DNA of 64,000 bases from Symsagittifera roscoffensis. Taxonomy: Eukaryota > Xenacoelomorpha > Acoela > Convolutidae. Positions 35,163-48,000 of this stretch are shown here, in pieces. The DNA lies in contig NC_087063.1 of assembly GCF_963678635.1 (NCBI RefSeq), positions 44,220,759-44,284,758 on the forward strand, in the 5' to 3' direction. Within the stretch, counting starts at the first letter, position 1. Every line of letters begins with the position of its first letter. The position numbers and the translations under genes are program-made. The notes under the pieces were generated by a model. It did not search any database. It saw only the letters and a program-made list of their open reading frames with translations, and was not told the origin of the DNA.

Positions 35163-38100
35163 ATGCAGCGCAGGAACTCGTTAGGATCGACTACTAAAAT
35201 TCCCAGGCTAAGCAAGGGAAGCACGCGGAAATTTAAAACTAGGCGTAGCCAAACCTCGTTTAGCAGCGCTTCCGACGCGTTTGCTGAAGACGAATCGACT
35301 AAAGGTCAACCTGATCTTTCAGTGAGCGAAATGAAACTAAGGAGCGAGAAAAACCTCGATGGCAATCAAAGGCGGAGCGCCGAGGCCGAGCCTGCGAGCG
35401 AAACGCTGGTGGATCCCTTTGACGAAGGGGAGCGAACGCTCATTCGACCCGACTTTGGTCCTCGAACGGGAGGAAGTCGAGAGGACAGAGGAGACCTCGG
35501 AGCGTCCCGAGGTCGAACCTCGGGAGGAAGTGTTGTACAGGGGAATGTCCAAATCAGAGACTAAGAGCTATAAATGGAGAAAGGAACCTTCACATCCGAC
35601 AAGTGCACACTCATCTTTGGCCAAACAGAGCAACAACGCGATGATGTCGAGTATGAGTCCGGGTGAAGAGCAGACGTTCTCGAAGGCAAAGAAAAGTTGG
35701 AAGTCTTTGTACGATGAGCGCGTGACGTCGCTACAAGCCGGAGGTCTATCCTCTAGTTACGACCAACAGGAAATAACCCATCCGGATGTGAACTTCACAC
35801 CGTGCCCAAGGAACGACATGAGCAGGGAGGCGTCTTCTGCCTCGCCGACCAGGCCTATGTCAGATGGGATAACGATGGGAGCGTCATCAACGTTTGACAG
35901 ACTGATGACGTCAATGCACAAGCAAAAGGGTGGTGCGTCATCGAGTACTAGGTTACAGCCGCAGTTGACCTCGTCTTCTCTGGGACTAACCCCGCCATTG
36001 GGGGCAGCTGGTGACATAAGTGACATGTTCGCTGGTGTGATGAATGGCCTGGATGAATTGAGGCGGGACATGACTAAGAGGATAGATCAAGTTGACGAGA
36101 GAGCTCACCACGGTCGAGAGAGTTTGAAAGATGAGCTAACGCACGTGAAGTCGCAGGCGAGGTTTGATCAGGCTCAATTGATTCGTAACACCGATCAATG
36201 CCTGGCTGAGAGCCTGGCACAGGCAAACAAAGAGTCAGAGGAAAGAGAGGCTAGGATGACAAGAGAGATCGAGCGATTATTGAATGATCATGATAATACC
36301 TACGCCCAAACGATGACTGGCCTGGAGAAGAGGTTGGACGCCAAATCTGACTTGATGATGCGGAAGCTTGACGCGATCCTGAATGGGAGTACTTGGCAGG
36401 AGCATTCCAACTCAAGGGAGCGCTCACGCCATGCGAATGTTGGAAATGGTACGGGCTACAGTGCCAGATCCCAGCAAGGCTCGAGAACGAACTACGAACA
36501 TAGAAACAAGGAGCGGCCAAGGGCAGCCCCGCAGAGGCCTGGCTGGACGAATCCAGTCCCGCCGGAGGCAGATGCCACCCCGGAGACAAGATTGCCAACC
36601 GTGCCACAAGTCAGTTCAGTACCAGATCTGACTACAGTCTCACAAGACACAACGCTGTATGCCTCGATGTTTGAGCCTCTGAACAGATCTCTTGAAACAT
36701 TCATCACCAAGCTCTCGAAGTCAACCGAGAGAGGAGAGAGGTCAAGAAGAACACTGAAAAAGCCGAAGTCATATAAAGACGAGTCAAACGGCTGCATTGA
36801 TACTTGGATAGAGGTGATGAAGTTACACTTTGAGGAAGAGAATCTCTCCAAGAAACAAGAGTGCAGCGCGCTGACGAGCAACCTGGAGGGTACTGCATTA
36901 AGTTGTGTAATGGCGAAAAGAGCCAATGAGAGAGACAGCGCTCGCAAGATATTCGACATCCTGCTGAATCGTTTCGGCTCTGGAGTACAAGGGCACCAGG
37001 CTATGGTGAAGTTCGAGAAGAGGCGTCAGAGAGATGAAGAATCAATAGATAAATTCCTGGACGACCTTGAACTGCTCAGGAGGAGAAGCAACCCGGATGA
37101 GAGAAAATCCGAGCGAAACTTGGCGATTGCTTCAAAGTTCATGGATGGAGTAAGGAGTGAGGAGTTGAAGACGATGTTGGCCACTCACTTCACCCTGTCG
37201 CTTGACCAGGTACCCACGCCTGACGACTTGCGTATGAAGTCACGCGAGTATTTACTCATAAAACCAAGGGCGCAAAACCGTTACAGCAATTATGGCAACT
37301 ATAGCGGGACAAACACTGGTGCGAATTCCAGTTGGTACAAACCTCGCGATGACATGGACAAGAGGAGGTCGTGTGCGAATTGTGGTTCGATGGACCATCA
37401 CGTTTCTGCGTGTTCTGCATACAAACAGAACATGAAGGCCATAGGCTACTTTCTCGAGGACGCCGACGCGACCGACGAGGATCATGAGGAGTACGTCAGA
37501 GGGCTCATCATGAAATATGGTCCGAGGTGTTTCTTCTGTAATTTGGAGGGACACTTCAAGTCGGATTGTACTCAATTTTGGGACGCAGTAGCGGACGCGA
37601 AACATCCCCGCCACGAAGAGGCGCTTTCGGGTGTCAAGGCCAGTCGAGCACGTCTGATGAACGAGGCTGAATCTCGGCGAATGGAGACGACACCGAGCAC
37701 CCTCACGACCAAAAAGGTTAAGACATGGCCTGACGAGGTGGTAGCCTCGAACCTCGAAGCAGAGTCGTCTAGCCCACTCAAGGTGGATTACGGCCTGGCG
37801 GCAAGGACAGCGCTGCAGAATGTCAAACAGGACCTAGCCACGAAAGAAGTGGAGCAATGGGTAAGGTCGGAGCTGGAGAGCACAGATCTTCGGGAAAATC
37901 TTAATGTCCTGGGTAAGACGACAAAAGCAGAAGACAAAGAGGAACCCAAGAAACAGGGACTAAAACTGAACGTTATATCTGGTAAGACTTTCGGCATGAC
38001 GAAGGCGGGGACCAAAATAATGTCCATCATCTCAGTCGCAGGGCACCAGGTGGTCAAGAACTTGAGTGAACCATCCGAGATTACACTAGTCCACCTGGAC

Positions 38101-40800
38101 ATCTATGCCGACTACCTGAAGGAGAGGGATCCCAAACTGGACTCCAGGGCAGTGCGAGCGCTGCTCACAACGGGAGGTCCGAGGCTGATGAAAGTGGACG
38201 GACATTATATCGATGTCCATGGCCCTTACCCGATCCTGATGAATGTAGATGGCATCAATATCTACACGAAAGCTCACATAACTGATGCGAACGACCAGAT
38301 TGGCCGGATATACATTGGTCAAGAGGAGCTGAAGGTTAGACGAATCGGACACAACGCGATGCTCGAACAAGATGCGGTGCATATTGGTTGTGAGGCCGAT
38401 CTGGCCGCACACGTTCTGGACGTGCAAGGCAGACAACTTTCAGTAAAGGGACTGCTAGACACGGGAGCAGTGGTTAGTGTCATGCCAGTCAAAACTTGGA
38501 CTGACATGGGTTTCGAAAGGTCGGATCTCATACCGACAAACATCAGGTTGGCAGCTGCCAATCAGGGAGCGATCTATGTTACCGGACAAACCCCGATCAT
38601 TTCACTGCAGCTCGGAGGAAGACATCTTTGGATGAGCTTCCTAGTGGTAGAGAATTTGGACGAATCCGATCAGTTCATCTTAGGAAGGGATTTCGTTCGC
38701 AACTTTGACGTCACGATCGATCTCAATGACGGATTGATTAGGATCAAGGATCCTGAGAGAAAGTATGAGAAAAAACCCCCTAATAAGATCTTAATTAATC
38801 AGGCCAAGGTGCCGATTTTTCTAGATCGAAAAGTTAGACTAAAACCGAACCAGGCCGTAGTAGCGACGTTTAGGATGAGGAACTTGAATGAACTCAGCAA
38901 TGACAGACAGGTGTGTCTGGTACCAAATCCAAACAGTAAAAGCTCGGCTATTTTAGGAAGAAGCTTCTCACTCACTCAGAGCGGACTGTGTGTGAGTGTG
39001 TTATTGAACACAGAAGCAACAACAGTGACAATACAGAGGGGAAAGAAACTTGGCTACGCTTTGCCTCTGAACACAGACTTTCAGAGTGTGGAGAACTTGA
39101 AAAAGTTTGATGTTACTAAATGTCCATTACATGCGAACCAAGAATGTATAATGAAAAGAGTGAATGAATCGAAATCTTCTAGGAAATTGTTTTCAATGAA
39201 GTCGGAAACAGACGATGGGCTGTCTAGTTGTTCCAACTTCCCCGAGAGACCGACGGAGGCAGAGTTAGCAGCGAACAAGCCTGTCCTACCTGAGATAGAA
39301 CATCTGAAGGGTAAAATATCAGACAAAGATCTAGATTCGATCAGAGCGGTGCTAAATTGGAACGCAGACGTTTTTTCGAAACATAAGGCTGACATAGGTT
39401 GTTGCAATTTTGTAGAGCACGAGATCGAGATAGAAGAGGGCTCGGTACCTCATAGGGAAGGGGCGAGGAGAATGACCCCAAACAAGTCAGAAGCGTGTAG
39501 GAAGGAAATCGAGATGTTAATGGAGTACGACATGATCGAGCCGTCGAAGTCACCCTGGGCTTGTGGCGTGGTCATGGCGAAAAAGAAAAGGGGACAACTC
39601 AGATTTTGTTGTGATTTCCGTTATCTGAACGCAGTGACTATAAAGGATGCATACGCGATTCCCCGCAGCGATGAGAGCCTATCCAAGCTGGGAGACGCGA
39701 AGTTCTTCACGACGTTGGATTTGGGCTCTGCATTCTGGCAGGTGCCACTCAGCAAGCAAGATCGAGAGAAAACAGGCTTCGCGTGTGAGCTGGGACTGTT
39801 CCAGTGGAAGAGGATGCCATTCGGATTGTGTAACGCGACGGCCACATTCCAGCGACTGATGGCCCAGGCACTCACGAGCGTCACTAAGAAATACGGGAAT
39901 CTCATTATGTGTTATGTCGATGATGTCGTGATTGCAACACCAACCTTGGAAGACCACATAGAGAGGTTGGAGGAGGTGTTTTCTTGCATGAAGCAGGCGG
40001 GTCTGAAATGCAAACCCTCTAAGTGTGAAATCCTCAGGGATTCCATAAAGTATCTGGGCCGCCTGGTTGACAAACATGGAGTGAGACCAGATCCCGAAGC
40101 GGTTGAAGCGGTGCTGACCTGGAAGGCACCTAAAACAGATACACAGTTGATGAGTTTTCTGGGATTCGCAAATTATTATCGAGAGTTCATCAAGGGGTAT
40201 GCTGACAAAATATACCCCATGCAGAGGTTGATGAGAAACAAGGGCAAAAAGTTCACTTGGACTGATGAGGCACAAGTTTCATTTGAAAACATCAAACGTG
40301 AACTTTGCGAGGCACCGGTCCTCGGCATGCCAACAGAGAAGGGGATGTTCGTGCTGGACACGGATGCATCAGTGGTTGCGATATCGGGCATACTTCACCA
40401 GGAGCAGGAGTGGAACGGGAGAACGGTTCTTCGTCCGATAGCCTACGGGAGTAAAGTCCTGAGTGATACTGAAATGAAGTACGGCGCACCAAAAGCGGAG
40501 ATGTTTGCGGTGATCACTTTCGTGGAAAAATACAGGGCCTACTTGGGGAGTGCTCCCTTCAAGTTACGTGTGGATAACCGTGCCCTTGCCTGGCTGAAGA
40601 CCTATTCGATGGACCAAAGCTACATTGGTCGTTGGATCGTGCGCCTGGATGGATACCACATGATCATAGAGCACCGTACTCGTGACAAGCACCAGAACGC
40701 AGATAGCCCCAGTAAAAAGACAGAATTTTATGAGCGCCTCGAGGAGAAACAGGCTAACCAATCAGAGATCAAAGACGGGTTTTCCTTTCTGGACAAAGAA
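35163..40800 (+). CDS. gag-pol region of copy C (gag, protease, reverse transcriptase, RNase H)
   Basis: Gag begins at ATG 35163 with a basic N-terminus, then a disordered charged region and a coiled coil (about 36040-36370). A capsid-type gag domain spans about 36660-37260. Two C-x2-C-x4-H-x4-C zinc knuckles lie at about 37375-37416 and 37530-37571. The aspartic protease has LLDTGAVVSVMP near 38449-38484. Reverse transcriptase spans about 39440-39990, with RFCCDFRYLN, PFGLCNATATFQR and catalytic YVDDV (about 39913-39927). RNase H (about 40340-40720) has LDTDAS, an AEMFAV Glu block, RVDNRA and the DKHQNADS end. Gag and pol share one long frame over most of this stretch, so no gag-pol frameshift is needed. 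An element gene, near intact. Confidence 0.9.
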
Positions 40801-41383
40801 ACCTACGACAAGCTGCCACTTACTAGGTGGTTAGACAAGTCAGGACATCCTATACCCGGACACCCTGACCTTCCAGTGGAGACGGCCGCAGAGATAAAGC
40901 TTTTAGCCAGAGGCGAGCCCGTTCCGTTGGATCTGCTAGTCCGATCCAACTTGGTACAGCAAGAACTAACCAGGCTGGGTATAAACAGCATGGCTCTATT
41001 GAACAGGACGGTGAACGTGGCGCCGGACGTCATGGGAAAACTCCGTGACTTGTTGGACAGGGAAGTGGATAGGCATGATCGTGAATGGATGGAGACCATG
41101 CAGCGGTTGACTGTCACCGAGAGAACAGAGAAGAGGCCAGTGTCCATTCGCAGCCAAGGCGTTGAACGGGATTGCAGGTCGATTGTCAACCAGCTGGTGA
41201 GCTCGATGCCGAAGGAAGTCTTGTTGAGAACTTCGTTCACTGAATATGGAACACTGAATCAGAACCAAACTACTTAGGAAGTCAGGATCAGGTCGAAACC
41301 TAGCTTCACGAGGAGAGTGCACTTCACGGATGCAAAAAAGGAATACGAGCCGAGCCCAGATTGTTCGTCCGTGGACGAGACAA

Positions 41384-41562
41384 TGTCCGGGGAGTCTGAT
41401 ACCTTCGAGCCAGTCAAGGACGACTCGTCTGAGGAGTCGGACACCTTTGAGCCCGTGCAGGACGACTTGTCCGGGGAGAGGTTGACTAGACCACCTAGGG
41501 GCAAAATTTTGTCCGGGGAGTCGGGTTCAAAGCGACCGATGGACAGAGTTTTGTCCGGGGAG
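41384..41562 (+). repeat. Four internal copies of the TGTCCGGGGAG motif in the pol linker of copy C
   Basis: Copies start at 41384, 41467, 41509 and 41551, the last two gaps being 42 bp each. All are read as (Leu/Met)-Ser-Gly-Glu, yet the bases are identical although many synonymous spellings exist. The flanking protein is acidic and poorly conserved with B, which has three copies at different spacing. Confidence 0.9.
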
Positions 41563-41599
41563 TCGAGAAACATCTCAAACAACTTGGAATATGATGTTG

Positions 41600-44130
41600 G
41601 AGAATCAGTCGACTCAAGTGTTGACTCGGGACCCCAGTCCTGGGACAACACGTCTGAAACAACTTCCAATTCCGATATGTCAGAAATCGCAATCCACTCC
41701 TTATTGGTAGACTGGAAGCAGCGTGGGCTGGACCGGGAAACACATCAGGATCCAGACAGGGACAGATACACCTCAGATGAAGAAGGCACTGTGGTAGATA
41801 ATGCCGCGGACGAGCTCGAGCTGATAGCAGTTTCGAAACGCCCAACCAGATTGCTGCCACATGGTACGGTCGTCCGTACCAATCTGGAACCATCTGTGCA
41901 GGAAGCGACGCCTTTGAAAAAGATATGGTGTGTCAAGTTGATGGACGATGCTCATGCTCCGGAGATAATGAGTGGGCAAATGAACGTGGTGAAGACGTAT
42001 TTGAAAGCCAGGTACAGGCTGTCGGATCTCCTAAGGGCTCAACGAAATGATAGAATGACGAGTAGTCTCAAGAGATGGATTGAGAATGGAGCACCTGACA
42101 AGGGAGACTTGGAAGAAGACAGCTACAAAATCCTGAAGCAATTCTACCTGAAGCGAAACGACTTGTTGTACCTGAATAAGGACGGAATCGTAGCCTTTAA
42201 GCGCAAGGAGGAGGACAAGGTCCTTTATAAATACAATTCAATAGTGTTACCACAGTTGTACCAGACCGAATTGCTCTTTCGTTCACATGATCAGATGGCT
42301 CATCAAGGCGTAGACAAAGTGTATAACAGGATACAGAAACGATTTGAATGGCCGGGATTGAAGAAGGCTTGTGAGAAGTGGATCGCAGCATGCCTGTCAT
42401 GTCAGCAAGCGAAGGATCCCAGGAAGCTAAGGTTCCCCCTACAGTCAATAGAGTCGTCAGGTTTCAACGAAGTGGTGCAAATTGATCATCAGAAAATCTG
42501 TATGACAGCAACGGGCTATAATCAGGTGCTGGTAATGATCGACCATTTTACGAAGTATGCGGATGCAGCACCGTGCATAACAGCATCGGCAGAAGAAACA
42601 TGCGATCATTTGATAAATGTGTGGATAGCAAGGCATGGCTGCCCCATCACGTTCCAATCGGACAATGGCAAAGCATTCGTAGGTGATCTCAAGAAAGAGT
42701 TAATGAAAAGGTCGCAGGTAGCGCAGGCCCACTCGACCACTTATCACCCGCAAACGAATGGCCTAGTCGAGAGGCAGAATCGCACACTGGTATCCATGTT
42801 GAGAGTCAACTGCTCACGCTACATGGATGACTGGGACAAGCACTTGCCGCAAGTGATGGGTGCTTACAACAGCACGGAGCATTCCACCACGGGAATAAGT
42901 CCGCATATGATGCTGACGGGTCACGAAAAAGCACTCCCGTTAACGTTCTTCTACCCTGAAACGTACGTGCGGGATGTTATTAGAAGACAGCAGGATCTCA
43001 ATGACTTATGCAGGAGGAATACGCAACAGGCGCAAATTAGACAAAAAAGGAGGTTTGACAAAAGGACAGCTGATGCGAAAGCCTACTCAGTTGGCGACTA
43101 CGTCTGGGTGTTCCAGGAAGTGGTTCCACCAAAAGGAACCAAGAAATTATTAAAGAAATGGCGTGGTCCATTTCAGATAACAGAGGTGCACCAAGGAGGT
43201 CGTTTTTATCGATTGAGCACTGGAAGAGCAGCTCATTACGAGAACATCAAACCACACAATGCCTCGTCAGAGGATTGGTGCATCCCAGCGGACATGCAAG
43301 AGGGAGACTATTTGATAGTGGATCCTGCTTGTGAAGTGAATGAAAGGGGTACTCGCGACAAGAACGACGGGAATGAGGTGGTGGACGATTGTGATCTACC
43401 ACTGGATCTCGAGTTGACCGAGCGAGTAGAGGTGGACGATGAAACTCTACCTTATGCCGAAGAAGACTGGGACTGCCCGGAACAAACCGAAATTGACAAA
43501 GGAATACAGCCTGACTTTCCTCTCACTATGGAGACACGCCAAAGCAAGAGAGGAAAAAACCAGAAGAAATACAACCCGTACGGCGAGGACTTCGTTGTAG
43601 ACAGGATAGTAGTGAGTGATGTCATAGACTCGCTGGTGGGACTGGACGAAGTGGCGATGCTAGAAGAAATCGACCTTGTGAACGATATGGATCAAGATTG
43701 GATCGACGATCGATCAGAACCAGAAGTGGAGTTCGAACCAGAAGCGGAACAGACTCATGAGCAAGAACTAACTAACTTGCGCGTGCTCGAATGGCTCCAT
43801 GATCTGCCGACAGATCCAAAAGAGACGATCCTGACGATTCAAGACGTCGATAGAGACGGCGTCAAATACATCAGTCATGACAATACCGAGTCCAACTGGG
43901 TCGCCCCAGATGGTCCTCTACGTGTTCCACAATCCAACCTCGATCTCCTAGACTTTGGGCGATCGACGGGGACGTCGATGGATATTTTTGTCCGGGGAGT
44001 GGGGGTAGGACTCACCCACACCGAAAATCTGATAATAAAAAAATTGAAATCGGCAAGAGAAACCGGAGAACTAGAGACAGAGGGCGAGAATGCTAAAAAA
44101 CCACCTTTTGGACGAATCTTTGAATCGTAT
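41600..44130 (+). CDS. Integrase region of copy C
   Basis: The zinc-binding module (HDQMAHQGVDKVYNRI ... CLSCQQ, about 42288-42410) is followed by the D,D-35-E core: Asp in VVQIDHQKI (about 42472), Asp in FQSDNGKAFVG (about 42652) and Glu in HPQTNGLVERQNRTL (about 42745-42790). A GPY/F-type module has KKWRGPFQITEVHQGGRFY (about 43150-43210) and ends HYENIKPH. A long acidic tail continues to the macro domain. It inserts element DNA into the host genome. The order RNase H then integrase is that of Ty3/Gypsy, not Ty1/Copia. Near intact. Confidence 0.9.
43988..43999 (+). promoter_or_regulatory. TTGTCCGGGGAG motif in a different reading frame, copy C
   Basis: Read as FVRG and followed by TGGGGGTAGGA. 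It is the counterpart of 19927 in B and shares an unusually long identical stretch with it (about 43961-44010). Confidence 0.6.
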
Positions 44131-44149
44131 TTTGATCTACCGAACCATT

Positions 44150-44605
44150 ATTCGAACAATATCGTCATAACGGACAGCGATTTCATACTCACGGAACGCA
44201 CGTGCGCCATAGCGATAACCGCGGACATAAGCTTCAAAACAGCACTAGCGGCTGACTTCAAGAGAGAGTATAAAAATATCGAGTTTTTGTGGAAACAGAG
44301 GCCTGGTGTGGGAGGGATGATAGCGCTGCCCCCTGTTGCATCACAGATACCAGGGAAATATTTGTGTTTCCTGGTTACCAAGGCCACTGATAGGCAACAC
44401 GTAGATCCAAAGAGCTTGGTATTGGCCTTGACTCGACTTAGGGATTTTTTGGTTGAGAGAGGAGTGACCTCTCTCGTTGCCAGTATACGATCCTAATAGG
44501 GGAAAGCTACATCCGAGAGAGTTATACGCACTTGTACATGTGATATTTTCAGAGACTGACATAGACGTTTACTTACATAAAAAATACTATCTGAGCATAT
44601 GCTAA
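44150..44605 (+). CDS. Macro (ADP-ribose-binding) domain region of copy C
   Basis: This has the same domain as 20100-20549 in B: CAIAITADISF, ALAADFKREYKNIEFLWKQ, GKYLCFLVTKATD, LTRLRDFLVERGV, then a PVYDPNRG loop and VHVIFSETDIDVYLH. The order of strands and helices follows OARD1/TARG1-like macro domains (about 140 residues), which act on ADP-ribosylated proteins or ADP-ribose phosphate. In viruses such domains oppose host ADP-ribosylation defence; that role here is inference. It lies at the C-terminal end of the integrase-bearing polyprotein. Confidence 0.6.
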
Positions 44606-45050
44606 GAATTGCGCTCGGCGATAAGTGGTTTTTATTAAGTTATTCGATAGGAATTAGAGTCAAGCTTAGGTTAGGTTAGGTTTTAGGTACAGTATTAGGG
44701 ATTATGTTTTTATGTGATAGTGTAGGTGTGTGATGTTTATGTGTTTATGTTATGTTATTGTTATGATATGTTTTATGTTTGTGTCATCAAGGTGACAGCG
44801 CACATTCGTGCTACTCTGACAAAGGTAAAGGTGGACGATCCACCTTGGTGCTAAATTTTTAAATCAGAATTGAAAAAAGAATTTCAATGGAGAGTTTTAA
44901 AGAATTGATTGATGTTGTATCCAAAAATGATGGTTCTAAGTCGCGACTTGTTTTTTAGATCTTGATTGATCAGAAATTGTTTATTGAATCCATTGAATCG
45001 AAACGACACAAGAAGACACTACACGACAGCAAGAATCAACACGATAAGAA
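44606..45050 (+). other. Non-coding gap between macro domain and ORF3, copy C
   Basis: About 445 bp with GTTATGTTATTGTTATG-like runs and the splice-acceptor-like site. No gene seen. Confidence 0.6.
44945..44958 (+). promoter_or_regulatory. Splice-acceptor-like site upstream of ORF3, copy C
   Basis: ACTTGTTTTTTAG is followed by ATCTTGATTGATCA about 90 bp before the ORF3 ATG at 45051. Conserved with B and A. Confidence 0.6.
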
Positions 45051-48000
45051 ATGGGTGACACGAACGAACTCATGCAATTCCTCTCAGCGAGTCTAGGAGC
45101 GACTCTAGACGAGATCTATCAGCGGCTGATCGATTGTGATTTCACACGAGAAGACCCGGGGTTGGCGATGTTTGTGGTCGCGCTCTTTAATGCACTAGGA
45201 CGAGAGGGTCGAGGGAATCGCCCTACGGAAGTCGTGTTGATGTTGGCCTTCGGTGAGTCCGGGACCGCCGAGAGAGGCCGAAACCGATTGATGAGATGGA
45301 GGCGTGGAGAAATGTCTGGCCACGACCTGGCTCGTGAGCCAGGACTAGTCGAGCAGAGGGACCACCGGCTAGGTGAGATGCCCTTACCAGTCCAACCGGC
45401 GCAGCCACTCATCGGAGCGAAGAGACAACGTGATGGGCCAGGCCCGTCACATTCGGTCGACTCTCCTACAGCTGCTCCTCCTTTGAAGAAAGTGAGAGTG
45501 AGCGAGATAGAGATCCAGACGTCAGAGACGATCGAGACGCTGGAAAAGAAGGAGAAAGATCAGAGCGAGCTGTGTGCTAAACTCCAGGAGTATAGGGCAA
45601 TAGCTCGAGAGAGGGACGAATGGAAGAAGAAATACGAAGATCTGCAGGTGGCTTATAAGGAGGATGAAATAAAGCACCTGAAGGAGCTGTATATGGCGAA
45701 GGTGAGCCAAGTGTCACCGGAAGTCCTGGCGAGCATGAGATCCTCGGAGGGATCCAACGACACACGCCCCAGGACAACAGCGCAGGAGCTATATGCATCG
45801 AGAGGACCTGAGGTTCTGGATTTGCGTGCATCAAGGGGGCCCGAGGCTCCTCAGCAGACACGACCGTCTGCTTCGAGTCAGAGGTTCACGATACCAGACC
45901 CTTCTGACACCTATCTAGCTCCTCAATTTCAGGAATCATTTAACCAAGTGGCCAGAGCCGCGATGGATGAGATCAACAGAGGCACTGAGCGGACACTGGT
46001 TAGGATCGTTCCTTCCCAACGTCGTGATCATTCATCAAATAGCTCGGAGCGAACAACCCGCACGATAGCGTGTTCTGCGCCTGGTGGAGTCTTTGAGAAG
46101 TCTCGCGTGGTAGACATCAGGAAGAATCTGATGGCACGTCATCAGTTCACGCAAGTGCCAGCCGAGCATCCTCGAGCCTGCCTGAATGACATGAGCTGGA
46201 ACCCCGCCACGAACGACCAGGTAATTCCCCCAGGGAGTCGCCATTTGATCATTGGAGACAGTTTGGTGAGAGATCTGAATGAGATCTTCGTCTATGGTCA
46301 GACTACCATTCTGTCCTTTGGAGGAGCCTCAGTGGCTCAGGTCATCAAAATGATGGAGTTCCAGAGCGAGGATCATTTGGATACATTAATAATAATGCTG
46401 GGGACCAATGACGTCTCGAGAGCCCCCGTGACTCCGGAGAACAAGTGGGAACCTCTATTGGTGTGTCTCTTGAACGAATTGAAAGAAAAGTACAGACCCA
46501 AGCTCGTGATCCTGTGCACGATACCACCAAATCCTTTGGTGGGCACCATAGCTGCAGATTTCATGAATGGCAACGTGACGCGGTGGAATGAAATGACCCG
46601 CAGTCTGGTGAGAAACAACCCTGGCGAGTTGCGACTCCTGGATCTCGAAAATATGCTGCGCATGACTGACCACATCGCGCTCACTAAAGATGGAGTGCAC
46701 TTCAATACCCAACGAGGGAGGCATTGGATTAATGATGTGTTTCAGACGCAATTGAGGGAAGCGGAGCAAGAGTCGAGGGCGACCGGTTCTTTGGCTCGGA
46801 CCAATTCGACCGGAGGGAGTAGAATAAGGGCAACCGTGCCCGAATCCCTCGCCAACCGTCTAGGGCCCTTGGCAACGGAGACGGTTGGAGTCGCAACCGT
46901 CGCTCCGAGCTCAAACGTGAGAGACAGGCTAGGGACTGCTCCTCCTCCCAGGCCGCAATCGATTGGAAGCCGACTCGGCAGATCGGTGGAACAGAACAAC
47001 AGGAATAACTCCCAGACCGCGTCTAGGAGGAACGATTCGCCTGCCACGACAAATCCTGCTTCGACAGCAGGACCGTCTACAAGTACCGTGCCAGCGGAGG
47101 GAATCGAATCAGGCAGCAGGCTGCTTTGGAATAGATCAGATCCTAGTCATTGGGCTCAATATAAGACGGACATGTCGGCGAAATTGAACATGAATACCTT
47201 GACGTGTCGGGAGGACGCAATGAGAATGACTGGCGGAGAAAGTCCCACAGTATCGCGACTTTATCGGATACCGGGCGTGGATTGGCTGCTAGCGGAGCAG
47301 GAGAAATTCAGCTCCTCGACCTCACTCCGACATGTAGACTTGAATGGATTGCCTCATGACAATACCTTTGGACCCTTAAACACCCGGTGGCTCACCGATG
47401 TTCGAGATAGGACCCGGGAAAGGACGCCACCTGCTCGCAAGGGCAAATTCCAGACGGAGAACAAGCCCAATAACAAACATCACAAGATGTACAGACAATT
47501 CGCTAAACCACCCGGTCAGACGCCTGGCGAGTATTCGAGGGACTACCCCCGAACGACAACAGTGGTTGGAGACGATAAGAGATATGGGAACCTGAAGGCC
47601 CCGATAGGCGATGGCCTTTTTGCAGCTTATGATCCCTTGGACATGAAGGCTGCCAAGTATCTGATTGTGGCCGGCTCCGATTATCTCTACAAGCCCCGTT
47701 CTCTCTTCTGGCCTGATGTGATTTTCTTGACGGCACCTAAATTGGACTGGGGACAAGCAATCGGCATGATGATAAGTGTGCGAAGGGTGGTCAGTATGGA
47801 GCCGCAGGTAATAGTGGTTGCAGGCTCAAATGATCATCTGCAAAGCAGGGGCTTATTGTCACATCTGACGGATGGGTCGATCCCGAGTAACGAGGTTATA
47901 GGGGAGGCGATAATGACACTGCTCTCGGCGATGGGAGAGGTAGAGGCAGCAGCAAGACAACGCTTCACCATGAATGTGGTGAAGGTGATCTTTGTATTGT

